A stretch of 30,380 bases of DNA. Origin: a virus. The stretch's first letter is position 1; each line of letters starts with the position of its first letter. This document shows, in pieces, positions 24,552 through 30,277 of this stretch. The notes beneath the pieces are model-generated. The model made no database searches, had not been told where the DNA came from, and saw nothing but the letters and a program-made list of their open reading frames with translations. Both the position numbers and the translations under genes were made by a program. The stretch is taken from positions 1-30,380 of IMG/VR virus record IMGVR_UViG_3300038825_001143. One strand, written 5' to 3'.

Positions 24552-24722
24552 GTCGGTACAGTGCGATTGTACCTACCCCCTGTGGATAAGTCTGTAAGTG
24601 CTTGATATCCCTGGAAAAGATAGGTCGGTATAGTCGGTATGGTCTGTACCTACGCTGTACTGGGTATACCTACTTCGTAAGTCATTGATTTATAAAGGTG
24701 GTACATAGGTACAGTAGGTACA
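24551..24722. repeat. Iteron-like cluster of GGTACA-type repeats
   Basis: About nine copies of a decamer close to GGTMGGTAYA occur in both orientations. Clear ones are at 24551-24560 (+), 24568-24577 (-), 24623-24632 (+), 24632-24641 (+), 24645-24654 (-), 24665-24674 (-), and three in a row ending at 24722 with GGTACA cores. The first two form an imperfect 10-base inverted repeat. Such clustered, oriented repeats in a non-coding region are typical of replication-initiator or terminase binding sites. Confidence 0.6.
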
Positions 24723-24844
24723 CTCTCTAAAGAGAGGGAGAGATATATTAAAATATCTCCCTATCGGAACACTCTCTCTTGTATGTTAGAGTCGGCTTTG
24801 AAAATAAAAAAAATGCGAAGGGTTTTTTTTAAGGAGTAAATTTT
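24552..24844. other. Candidate replication origin or packaging site region
   Basis: This is the longest plus-block intergenic stretch (293 bases). It holds the repeat cluster and the DnaA box. CTCTCT/AGAGAG (24723-24736) forms a small hairpin. An AT-rich hairpin GAGATAT/ATATCTC (24740-24759) can extend by GGG/CCC past a bulged A. An A8 run (24806-24813) pairs with a T8 run (24823-24830) immediately before AAGGAG (24831-24836), the ribosome binding site of the small terminase. Repeats, a DnaA box and AT-rich DNA fit an origin; the position upstream of the small terminase also fits a pac or cos site. Confidence 0.45.
24581..24589 (-). promoter_or_regulatory. Perfect consensus DnaA box
   Basis: TGTGGATAA on the plus strand is TTATCCACA on the minus strand, the exact strong DnaA-box consensus. 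It lies inside the repeat cluster and in non-coding DNA. A 9-base match can occur by chance about once in a few tens of kilobases to a few hundred, so context rather than the match alone supports it. Confidence 0.5.
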
Positions 24845-25483
24845 GTGAGTGAGTTGATTGAAAAGTTGGATCCGAATCAGGACATTCTGAGGAACCCAGA
24901 TCAGTACAAGCCAAAGCGTAGACAGATGAAGTTCACGCCGAAGCAGGAAAAGTTTATTCAGTTGTTTGTCTATCATGATCTGACAAATACAGAGTGCGCC
25001 CATCGTGCAGGCTATGCGTTCCCGTCAGTCGCAGCGACTAAGATGCTGAACGATCCAAGGTACACGCACATTCAGACGAAGATCCAGGAGCTGAAAGAAC
25101 TCGAGCAGAAGAAGTATGAGATTACTTTTGAGAAGGTTGCGCGTGATCTTCAGAAGATTCGGGATGCCGCCATGGAGGACGGGACCTATGGTGCAGCAGT
25201 ACAAGCAGAGTTGGGAAGAGCAAAGCTTGCAGGCTTGATGATCGATAAGAAGGAGATCAAGACAGGAAGGATCGATCAGATGGATCGGTCTGAGGTTGAG
25301 GCGCGTCTCATGGCGTTGCTTGAGAAGAATGACCTTGCGCCCAAGGCAGTTGATGATGTAGCTGAGGAGGACTTTGAGGATCTCGAGGAGGACTTTGAGG
25401 ATGCAGAGTGGGATGTGATTGAGGATGAGGTTGAAGATGAGGATGATGAGGATGAGGAGATAGACGATGAAGACGGTTGCTGA
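24845..25483 (+). CDS. Terminase small subunit
   Basis: This protein of 212 residues starts at GTG 24845, eight bases after AAGGAG. Residues 30-75 (FTPKQEKFIQLFVYHDLTN, TECAHRAGYAFPSVAATKML, NDPRY) form the DNA-binding helix-turn-helix of the Terminase_2 family, followed by a long helix (IQTKIQELKELEQKKYEITF) that drives oligomerisation. The last 45 residues are almost wholly acidic. Small terminases bind the packaging site and load the large subunit. The large subunit gene is not adjacent and not in the window, so packaging genes are split. The gene upstream of it is non-coding repeat DNA that could be its target. Confidence 0.88.
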   Translation: MSELIEKLDPNQDILRNPDQYKPKRRQMKFTPKQEKFIQLFVYHDLTNTECAHRAGYAFPSVAATKMLNDPRYTHIQTKIQELKELEQKKYEITFEKVARDLQKIRDAAMEDGTYGAAVQAELGRAKLAGLMIDKKEIKTGRIDQMDRSEVEARLMALLEKNDLAPKAVDDVAEEDFEDLEEDFEDAEWDVIEDEVEDEDDEDEEIDDEDGC

Positions 25484-25778
25484 TAGATGTCAAGATTACT
25501 ATGACGTTATTCTTGTAGGTACTGGGTTCAAAGATGGGCATTACACACGCAAGGAATCTGCGGAAGAAGTCGCTGAATATTTTCGAAATGTTAGGTTCCC
25601 GAACATAGAAGCCAAGGTCCAGAACGTGGGAACTTGGCACCCTCTGCTTGATGAATATTTTTGGGCAACGCCTGGTAATCACGAGAAGTTAATATTAATT
25701 AATGAGCGGATGGGAAGTATGGCGGATTCAAAGGTTATCCACCTCCGGCCTCAAGATGAGACCGAAGGGGAGGGTTAG
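25467..25778 (+). CDS. Unknown protein overlapping small terminase end
   Basis: This protein of 103 residues begins 17 bases before the terminase stop, with GAGGAG at a good distance inside the acidic-tail codons. The sequence contains a helix with Lys/Glu (TRKESAEEVAEYFRNVRFPN), an aromatic segment NVGTWHPLLDEYFWATPGNH and an ending LRPQDETEGEG. No family is recognised. It ends one base before the convergent minus-strand gene; no terminator separates the two. Confidence 0.65.
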   Translation: MKTVADRCQDYYDVILVGTGFKDGHYTRKESAEEVAEYFRNVRFPNIEAKVQNVGTWHPLLDEYFWATPGNHEKLILINERMGSMADSKVIHLRPQDETEGEG

Positions 25779-25779
25779 G

Positions 25780-26160
25780 TTAGTAACGATTGATGCTCAT
25801 GTTGATGCGAACTTCACATTCAAGGGCGCTGTAGAACGCAGATAAAGCTTCGGAAAGTTTGTCCATCTCTTTGAGGAGATCGGTCTTCATTTCTCCGCCA
25901 ACTTCATCGTCAAAGAGTTCTTCAAAAACTTGAACGCTGGCTAGAACTGTCGCTGGCGTGTCCGGCATGTAGGTGTCTTCGCATACGGTGATCGATGCTT
26001 CAGCGCCAATAACGTCCGAAAACTTTCTGGCTTCATACTTAAGCCTACTTTTGAATGATTCCTCTCGGAATCCCGCAAATCTTATTTTGTCTTCAAGATC
26101 TTTGATCTTCTCATTCTGCTCATCGATTACGGTTTGCTTTGTCCTGTATTTCTTTGTCAT
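25780..26160 (-). CDS. Helical acidic protein, unknown
   Basis: This protein of 126 residues is read from ATG 26160, which has AAAAGGAAAAT directly upstream; an in-frame ATG 12 codons earlier lies inside the previous gene. The N-terminal part is a coiled coil (TVIDEQNEKIKDLEDKIRFA). The second half is acidic with ASVQVFEELFDDEVGGEMKT and LSEALSAFYSALECEVRINM. No family is recognised. It is the last gene of the leftward accessory block. Confidence 0.65.
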   Translation of the reverse strand: MTKKYRTKQTVIDEQNEKIKDLEDKIRFAGFREESFKSRLKYEARKFSDVIGAEASITVCEDTYMPDTPATVLASVQVFEELFDDEVGGEMKTDLLKEMDKLSEALSAFYSALECEVRINMSINRY

Positions 26161-26161
26161 C

Positions 26162-26497
26162 TTATTTTCCTTTTCTTGCTTTGAGTAGTAAGGCACTTGC
26201 GGACCTTGATGGAGGTCGAAAGCATCGGCTCTTGCGAGCTTTGTCTGTCAACCTTTTCTTCGCTCTGAAACAACGGTCGAAGGTGTAAGCTTTTCTTCGA
26301 TGCGGAACAGAACAAAACTTTGCACCAACATGGGTGCTTGCGAACTCCACGCGACACCATTGGCAGGTGAAGTTGCGGGTTTTCTTTTGACGATGCATGA
26401 AGCTTGAGTTCTTCCTGAAGCCTCCTCGCCTTTCAGTTGGATTATTTTCCTCGATTTCCAGGCTCTCAATCTCGGGCGCTGCGGTGATGCTCGGCAT
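26162..26497 (-). CDS. Small zinc-finger protein
   Basis: This protein of 111 residues has a preceding AGGAGAG. The central CQWCRVEFASTHVGAKFCSV, followed by PHRRKAYTFDR, is a treble-clef-type zinc site (Cys45, Cys48, Cys62, His66). It is like the short CxxC...FCS..CR fingers of phage HNH and DUF2116-type proteins, with His in the last position. The rest is basic (KKRLTDKARKSRCFRPPSRS), so nucleic-acid binding is likely. Its start overlaps the methyltransferase end by 32 bases. Confidence 0.72.
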   Translation of the reverse strand: MPSITAAPEIESLEIEENNPTERRGGFRKNSSFMHRQKKTRNFTCQWCRVEFASTHVGAKFCSVPHRRKAYTFDRCFRAKKRLTDKARKSRCFRPPSRSASALLLKARKGK

Positions 26498-27488
26498 AGA
26501 CTAACTCTCCTATTCTTTGTACCAGTTGGGGGACTACGGCGTTTCCGAGGGATCTAATTCGGTCCACCCGATTGGGAAGCCCATCAACCACTCGGTCCAC
26601 ATCGGGCTCAGCTTCCCAGTAGGACGATCCGAGTCCTTCGCCTTCGCACAGAGGTACGAGCGCTGGTCCATATGCGTATGGCTTTTGCTCCCGACCGGAC
26701 CACAGTCTTTGTATTCGCTCGCTCTCGGAGTCGGCCACATCTTCACGGCTGTCTCCAGACCATCGCCGGACTTCTTGCTCAGACCCTTGCGGTTGTAGTT
26801 CCCGTGAAGGGTGGGTGTCGGCCAGACTCTCACTTCCTTGGCGAGCGTTCTCTGATTCGCGGTGTCCATGTTCTTCCAGTCGGAGTTCATTGGCGTGGGC
26901 CATACCCTCAGTGGATCCTTTGAGAGGCTGTCCTTGACCGCCGCTCCGATGTTCCATCCGTGTGTGCCGTTCTTGTGAGATGGCGCTACTTCTTCGCCGC
27001 CGGTCATTCTCGTCGGAGTAGGCCACAATCCAGCATCGGTCTCTTTTGTGGTGGGCTTCGACGGCACAAGCCGGAATAACAAACGATTGGACTTCGTAAC
27101 CTTCGGCTTCCAAGTCAAGGCAAACATCGTCGAGTGCCATGCTGACGAACCCAGAAACGTTTTCACCAATGACCCAAGTCGGAGCTGACTCTTTGATGAC
27201 TCGTAACATTTCAGGCCAGAGGTGACGGTCATCTTCCTTGCCAAGTTGCTTGCCTGCAACGGAGAATGGTTGACAAGGGAATCCTCCGCAAACAACGTCA
27301 ACTGCGTTTTTATATTCTCGTCCATCTAATTTCCTTATGTCTTCGTAAATGGTGATGTCCGGCCAGTGCTTGGCCAAAACCTGCCTACAGAATTTATCCT
27401 TCTCGCACATCGCGATGGTCTCCATCCCAGCCCATTCAAGGCCAAGAGAGAAACCACCGATGCCGGAGAAGAGGTCAAGGACTTTCAT
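26466..27488 (-). CDS. dcm: DNA cytosine-5 methyltransferase
   Basis: This protein of 340 residues has motif I DLFSGIGGFSLGLEWAG (5-21), motif IV GGFPCQPFSVAG with catalytic Cys72, motif VI ENV (109-111), motif VIII AHHKRDRCWIVA (145-156) and motif X RSLGNAVVPQ (312-321). It methylates cytosine in a sequence set by the region between motifs VIII and X. Here that region is low-complexity, with four ADS/AHAN-like units (VAYSDE, MAHANE, LADTHP, VADSES). No restriction gene is next to it, so it is probably an orphan phage enzyme protecting DNA from host restriction. A second long frame lies within it. The symbol is a family name, not a claim of orthology to E. coli Dcm. Confidence 0.9.
   Translation of the reverse strand: MKVLDLFSGIGGFSLGLEWAGMETIAMCEKDKFCRQVLAKHWPDITIYEDIRKLDGREYKNAVDVVCGGFPCQPFSVAGKQLGKEDDRHLWPEMLRVIKESAPTWVIGENVSGFVSMALDDVCLDLEAEGYEVQSFVIPACAVEAHHKRDRCWIVAYSDENDRRRRSSAISQERHTRMEHRSGGQGQPLKGSTEGMAHANELRLEEHGHRESENARQGSESLADTHPSRELQPQGSEQEVRRWSGDSREDVADSESERIQRLWSGREQKPYAYGPALVPLCEGEGLGSSYWEAEPDVDRVVDGLPNRVDRIRSLGNAVVPQLVQRIGELVYAEHHRSARD
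26534..27325 (-). CDS. Overlapping frame inside dcm, WPTP-repeat protein
   Basis: A 263-codon frame lies entirely within the methyltransferase gene, on the same strand, one base shifted. ATG 27325 has AAGGA six bases upstream (ATAAGGAAATTAG), a good ribosome binding site. The protein opens with QLTLFAEDSLVNHSPLQASN and ARKMTVTSGLKCYESS, then WHSTMFALTWKPKVTKSNRL and LFRLVPS. Four WPTP units follow (residues 101-104, 142-145, 168-171, 197-200). It ends GKLSPMWTEWLMGFPIGWTE. From memory I recognise this pattern from standalone or dcm-adjacent phage proteins of unknown function. The WPTP codons coincide with the ADS/AHAN repeats of the methyltransferase. Translation is not proven. Confidence 0.55.
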   Translation of the reverse strand: MDENIKTQLTLFAEDSLVNHSPLQASNLARKMTVTSGLKCYESSKSQLRLGSLVKTFLGSSAWHSTMFALTWKPKVTKSNRLLFRLVPSKPTTKETDAGLWPTPTRMTGGEEVAPSHKNGTHGWNIGAAVKDSLSKDPLRVWPTPMNSDWKNMDTANQRTLAKEVRVWPTPTLHGNYNRKGLSKKSGDGLETAVKMWPTPRASEYKDCGPVGSKSHTHMDQRSYLCAKAKDSDRPTGKLSPMWTEWLMGFPIGWTELDPSETP

Positions 27489-27883
27489 AGGTAATCCTCG
27501 AAGTCCTCGTCTTCTTCCCTTGGATGAAGGCTAAAGAATCCTTGATTGGGACAATGCAAGGGTGCCTCGTTGACCCATTTCCAGTTGCTTGATTCAACGA
27601 TGTTGGGAAAGATGAGTTCCTTCGCACCTTCGGGCGATGCGGACATGTACTCGAAGAAGTCACATTCAAGGTCGATGCCCTCGTTGCGAGTGTTAAGACC
27701 GTTCATCTTGGCGAGGAGTTCGTAATAGTCTACGCCACCGAACTCACCATAGCCTTCGTAGTCGGGCTCATGCCACACGTTACCCTCGTTGTCATGAAGA
27801 TAGACCGGCAACGCGCCTTCTTTTGTGTATCTGTTGGTCACGGATTCACCCGTGTCGTTTGTTAACCATGAAAACATACCCAT
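27485..27883 (-). CDS. Conserved phage protein, MGMFSW type
   Basis: This protein of 132 residues opens with MGMFSWLTNDTGESV and has VYLHDNEGNVWHEPDYEGYG, then EFGGVDYYELLAKMNGL and IVESSNWKWVNEAPLHCPNQ. I recognise this sequence type from many phages and some plasmids; no function is established. AAGGGGAAATAAG precedes the start, and its stop overlaps the methyltransferase start. The conserved acidic and aromatic surface suggests a folded cytosolic protein. The C-terminus (REEDEDFEDYL) is acidic. Confidence 0.78.
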   Translation of the reverse strand: MGMFSWLTNDTGESVTNRYTKEGALPVYLHDNEGNVWHEPDYEGYGEFGGVDYYELLAKMNGLNTRNEGIDLECDFFEYMSASPEGAKELIFPNIVESSNWKWVNEAPLHCPNQGFFSLHPREEDEDFEDYL

Positions 27884-27884
27884 C

Positions 27885-28073
27885 TTATTTCCCCTTACAG
27901 TTTGGATTGGTTTGCCAGTAGTCTGGCCAGTGACCCGCGCATACCATCTCGCGGTATTGCTTTTCCATCTCGACTTCGTGCTTGTAGTCTTCGTTGGATA
28001 CCCAGATGAAGATGATCGCTATGATCGCAACCATAGCGAGACCCATCAGTGATTTGCGTTCTTGTTCGAACAT
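27885..28073 (-). CDS. Small membrane protein
   Basis: This protein of 62 residues starts at ATG 28073, overlapping the previous stop (TAATG) with GGGAG upstream; an in-frame ATG five codons earlier would overlap that gene. The basic N-terminus MFEQERKS precedes one membrane span (LMGLAMVAIIAIIFIWVS, about residues 9-26). A charged tail then ends in MVCAGHWPDYWQTNPNCKGK with two cysteines. Orientation by the positive-inside rule puts the tail outside, where the cysteines could form a disulfide. The function is unknown. Confidence 0.68.
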   Translation of the reverse strand: MFEQERKSLMGLAMVAIIAIIFIWVSNEDYKHEVEMEKQYREMVCAGHWPDYWQTNPNCKGK

Positions 28074-28333
28074 TATGATTGCTCCCATCCCATGGTCCCC
28101 TCGGCGATGTCTTCGTTGGGATCAAGGTCATCTTCGCGACCGATGCCTATCTTGCGAAGGATTGCCTCGGCTTCTTCGGAGTAATCCTCGTAGTCGCTTT
28201 GGCTCTCTGCGGTTAGGTGATAGCTTCTGAACTCAGACTCGTATTGATACTTGAGTTCAAGGTCATCACGTTCGATCAAGATCTCAGCAAGATCATCGAT
28301 CATTTCGATAAATTCAAATACGGCTACTTTCAT
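28073..28333 (-). CDS. Small acidic protein, unknown
   Basis: This protein of 86 residues starts at ATG 28333, which overlaps the preceding TAA (TAATG) and has GAGG upstream. An in-frame ATG seven codons earlier is less likely. The chain is very acidic (VFEFIEMIDDLAEILIERDD, then SQSDYEDYSEEAEAILRKIG) and mostly helical. Highly acidic small phage proteins sometimes mimic DNA to block host nucleases or restriction systems. That possibility fits an accessory block but is speculation here. Confidence 0.65.
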   Translation of the reverse strand: MKVAVFEFIEMIDDLAEILIERDDLELKYQYESEFRSYHLTAESQSDYEDYSEEAEAILRKIGIGREDDLDPNEDIAEGTMGWEQS

Positions 28334-28854
28334 TAGTCTGTCACCCTCGTCCAATGGTTGAACTGCACATCTTCAGGAAGATCATTGAGCACAAGATAAT
28401 CGGGTGCGTTCTGATCCTTGGCGTAAGCGATGGCCTCATCGGTCGGCTTCTGTTTGATCTCGTAGATCTCATTGGTGCCTACCTTGAGGAGGTGGATCTT
28501 TCTTTTCATTGAAGCTTTCATTTCTTTGAGCATGAGATGACGGTTCAATGATCCGGTTACGACGATGTCAACGAGCGTGTCACCATGACCGTTGCCAAAC
28601 TGAGCGTAACAATCGGGATCGTTTTCTTTGATATCATCCGCGCAGATCTGGCGAAGGTCGGACAGCATCTGTCTGAAGCTTTCCTCTGACTGACCGCTGT
28701 ATGGGTAGTAGGTGTTCGCACCTCCACGACCATCGTTCTCGTACTTGCAGACTCGTTTGCCATCAATGCAGACAGTCGCGTCAACGCAATGCGTCTCATG
28801 ACTTGCCCATGATGACCACTTGATGTTCTTGAGAGAGATTCTTGATTCGCTCAT
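28333..28854 (-). CDS. Conserved phage protein, unknown
   Basis: This protein of 173 residues has an N-terminal beta-rich part (ISLKNIKWSSWASHETHCVD, then ATVCIDGKRVCKYENDGRGG, a strand-turn-strand with an NDGRGG loop). A helical middle follows (SEESFRQMLSDLRQICADDI), and the C-terminal region has EIYEIKQKPTDEAIAYAKDQ. The 'g.....V...ND GRGG.n.Y' pattern is common in small phage proteins of unknown function. Its start shares an ATGA overlap with the previous gene. Confidence 0.7.
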   Translation of the reverse strand: MSESRISLKNIKWSSWASHETHCVDATVCIDGKRVCKYENDGRGGANTYYPYSGQSEESFRQMLSDLRQICADDIKENDPDCYAQFGNGHGDTLVDIVVTGSLNRHLMLKEMKASMKRKIHLLKVGTNEIYEIKQKPTDEAIAYAKDQNAPDYLVLNDLPEDVQFNHWTRVTD

Positions 28855-29174
28855 GACTGACCTCCCGATACAACTTTGATTCCTTCGTAGACGTAGTCTT
28901 TAACCTTGCGAAACACAAGGGAGACCGCCGATTGATTGTGACCGCCGATGTGCCAATCACGGATGCGTTCGACTTCGATGCTGTCATCACCCGTGTATGC
29001 GGGGCCGTCTTTCCAGTTGTAGATGGTTGCGACCACGCCATCGATTTCGATCGCCCATTGAACATCGGACTTACCCGTTGATGAGATATCCTCGGGCTGA
29101 CCAAAGATATCGACGAGGTCCTGAAAGCTGAGATGAATCTCACCTTGAAGGCAGGTTAGGTTAGTGTTGACCAT
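28851..29174 (-). CDS. Conserved phage protein with YNWKDG motif
   Basis: This protein of 107 residues contains LSFQDLVDIFGQPEDISSTG, then SDVQWAIEIDGVVATIYNWK, DGPAYTG and RIRDWHIGGHNQSAVSLV. I recognise the 'FG.P......k.d..W........vaTIYNWKDG...G.....dWHIGG' pattern as a conserved phage family without assigned function. It is the first gene after a good sigma-70 promoter (29206-29235) and has AAGGAAAAA before its start. It is therefore expected to be among the first genes of this leftward operon to be expressed. Confidence 0.78.
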   Translation of the reverse strand: MVNTNLTCLQGEIHLSFQDLVDIFGQPEDISSTGKSDVQWAIEIDGVVATIYNWKDGPAYTGDDSIEVERIRDWHIGGHNQSAVSLVFRKVKDYVYEGIKVVSGGQS

Positions 29175-29205
29175 TGTTTTTCCTTAGTTTTGCTTTGGGT
29201 TTACG

Positions 29206-29235
29206 ATTTTAAGGTTTGCTTGATGTGATTGTCAA
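29206..29235 (-). promoter_or_regulatory. Sigma-70 promoter for leftward accessory operon
   Basis: On the minus strand a perfect TTGACA (29230-29235) is followed after 18 bases by TAAAAT (29206-29211, five of six matches to TATAAT). Transcription would start near 29199, about 25 bases before the first gene. The leader begins ACCCAAAGC and is shared with another promoter at 30227. This is the strongest promoter I see in the window. Confidence 0.72.
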
Positions 29236-29337
29236 GCGGGTATTTAGTTACAGCTTAGGAAAGTGTGCTGATTTCGCTGAATATGTTGGGTGGAATAGCG
29301 CCTCCCCCGCCCCACAGAGCCCTCTGCCCCCCGTTTA

Positions 29338-29364
29338 GGGGGTGGGGAAGGGGTAGGGTAGGGG
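29338..29364 (+). other. G-quadruplex-type motif
   Basis: Five G-tracts of 5, 4, 4, 3 and 4 bases are separated by only one or two bases (T, AA, TA, TA). This meets the usual G3+ with loops 1-7 pattern. The C6 run at 29327-29332 just before can alternatively pair with the first G-tract as a hairpin. Confidence 0.6.
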
Positions 29365-29514
29365 TCCTGCTTGCGGCCTGCGTGCGGCCTGTGCGTGCGT
29401 CTGGTTGCGTGCGGCCTTGCGGCCTATATGTGGGTGATTCGGACTTCAAAGTGAAGGTCGAGTGATAGCGTGCGGACTTGCGAATAGCAGTGGTCATGCG
29501 TGCCGGTGATCTCT

Positions 29515-29542
29515 GAATCAAACCAACCGCTCTCGCGGTCGG
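29515..29542 (-). terminator. Intrinsic terminator after GP88 gene
   Basis: Reading the minus strand, CCGACCGC and GCGGTTGG form an 8-base-pair stem (one G-T pair) closed by a GAGA tetraloop of the GNRA type (29523-29542), followed by TTTGATT. It lies 36 bases after the GP88 stop codon. The stem is also followed by CTCGGTCTTTT on the plus strand, so it may work in both directions. Confidence 0.6.
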
Positions 29543-29578
29543 CTCGGTCTTTTAGTTCTACTTGGTACACTGGTCCTC

Positions 29579-30193
29579 CTAGTGCTGGTGGTAGCTAATG
29601 TTCGCAACGTCTTTATCCCAACATGCGCGACAGTCTCGGCATTCGTTGTTCTGTTGAGGTGCTGGGCATATGTGCGAATTGGTGGGAATGGTTCGAGCGT
29701 GAACCGTTGAAGTATTGCGGAATCGCTTTGGTGCTGGGCCGTCAACCATGGCAGCGGACACTCGGACAATGAGATTGTCAGGCAGATCACCGTCATATGA
29801 TGCGACCGTTTGCGCTTCGCGTGTTGGCAACCAGTGCAAAGTGTTGGGCGTTGCGCGTGCGACTTCTACAATCTTGGCGAAGTGATCCGCGTCTTGAATG
29901 TCGCCGCTGTCATGCCATCGAAAGTATTTATCCTTGTTGATTGCTCGCGCCATGCTTGGCGCCCAATCTTCACGCGTGATTTTTTCCAGGCGCCGCGCTT
30001 GCGCTTTCTTAACTACTGGCATTACATACATGCCGCGATCATACGCGTAGCAATTCTCGCAAGTCGATCCTTTAACATTTCGCAATTGTCCGCCAACCTT
30101 GCACGCTTGCGCGGGTAATCCATAAGACTTACTCGGCATCTTTGACGGGTTGGATAACCCGCCTACATTCTCTCGCGCTTCTGATACTTTCAT
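29579..30193 (-). CDS. GP88-like phage protein
   Basis: This protein of 204 residues matches the phage GP88 family as I remember it: NPSKMPSKSYGLPAQACKVG, then GSTCENCYAYDRGMYVMPVV and KYFRWHDSGDIQDADHFAKI. Cysteines at 31, 45 and 48, and a second set at 176, 185, 188 and 191 (CPAPQQNNECRDCRACW), suggest a bound metal or Fe-S cluster. The WHDSGD block is invariant-looking. The family is widespread in phages and has no established biochemical function; a redox or radical-type enzyme has to be considered. AAGGATAT precedes the start. The gene is flanked on both sides by GC-rich octamer repeats. Confidence 0.85.
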   Translation of the reverse strand: MKVSEARENVGGLSNPSKMPSKSYGLPAQACKVGGQLRNVKGSTCENCYAYDRGMYVMPVVKKAQARRLEKITREDWAPSMARAINKDKYFRWHDSGDIQDADHFAKIVEVARATPNTLHWLPTREAQTVASYDGDLPDNLIVRVSAAMVDGPAPKRFRNTSTVHARTIPTNSHICPAPQQNNECRDCRACWDKDVANISYHQH

Positions 30194-30226
30194 TTTATAT
30201 CCTTATATTTTGCTTTAGGTGTCTTA

Positions 30227-30235
30227 ATTCTAGCA
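30227..30235 (-). promoter_or_regulatory. Extended -10 promoter for GP88 gene
   Basis: On the minus strand TGCTAGAAT is an extended -10 element (TGn plus TAGAAT, five of six). No good -35 hexamer is found at 16-18 bases, which is tolerated for extended -10 promoters. The predicted transcript starts near 30220 with ACCTAAAGC, as in the leader of the other leftward promoter. Confidence 0.45.
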
Positions 30236-30277
30236 TAAAATGCCAGGGAATGGAGTAGTTTTTTTGATCGGTTTCAA

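Larger units (their letters stand above)
29236..29578. other. Non-coding region with G-tracts, octamer repeats and terminator
   Basis: No gene with a ribosome binding site and sensible composition is visible in this stretch. From left to right it holds a C-rich segment (29301-29332), the G-tract run at 29338-29364, GC-rich repeats such as GCGTGCGGCCT (29365-29424) and GCGTGCGGACTTGCGA (29469-29484), and the terminator of the GP88 gene (29515-29542). The base composition is far more GC-rich than the neighbouring genes. Confidence 0.6.

Noticed and set aside
24552-24844. CRISPR-like array
   Set aside because: The repeats are about 10 bases, occur in both orientations and at irregular spacing, unlike CRISPR repeats and spacers.
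28796-29143. Minus-strand frame of 115 codons overlapping the YNWKDG gene
   Set aside because: Shadow of the conserved gene; Ser/Thr/Arg-rich composition and no ribosome binding site.
29255-29521. Minus-strand frame of 88 codons in the GC-rich region
   Set aside because: Composition is dictated by the GC-rich repeats and G-tracts, and no ribosome binding site is present.
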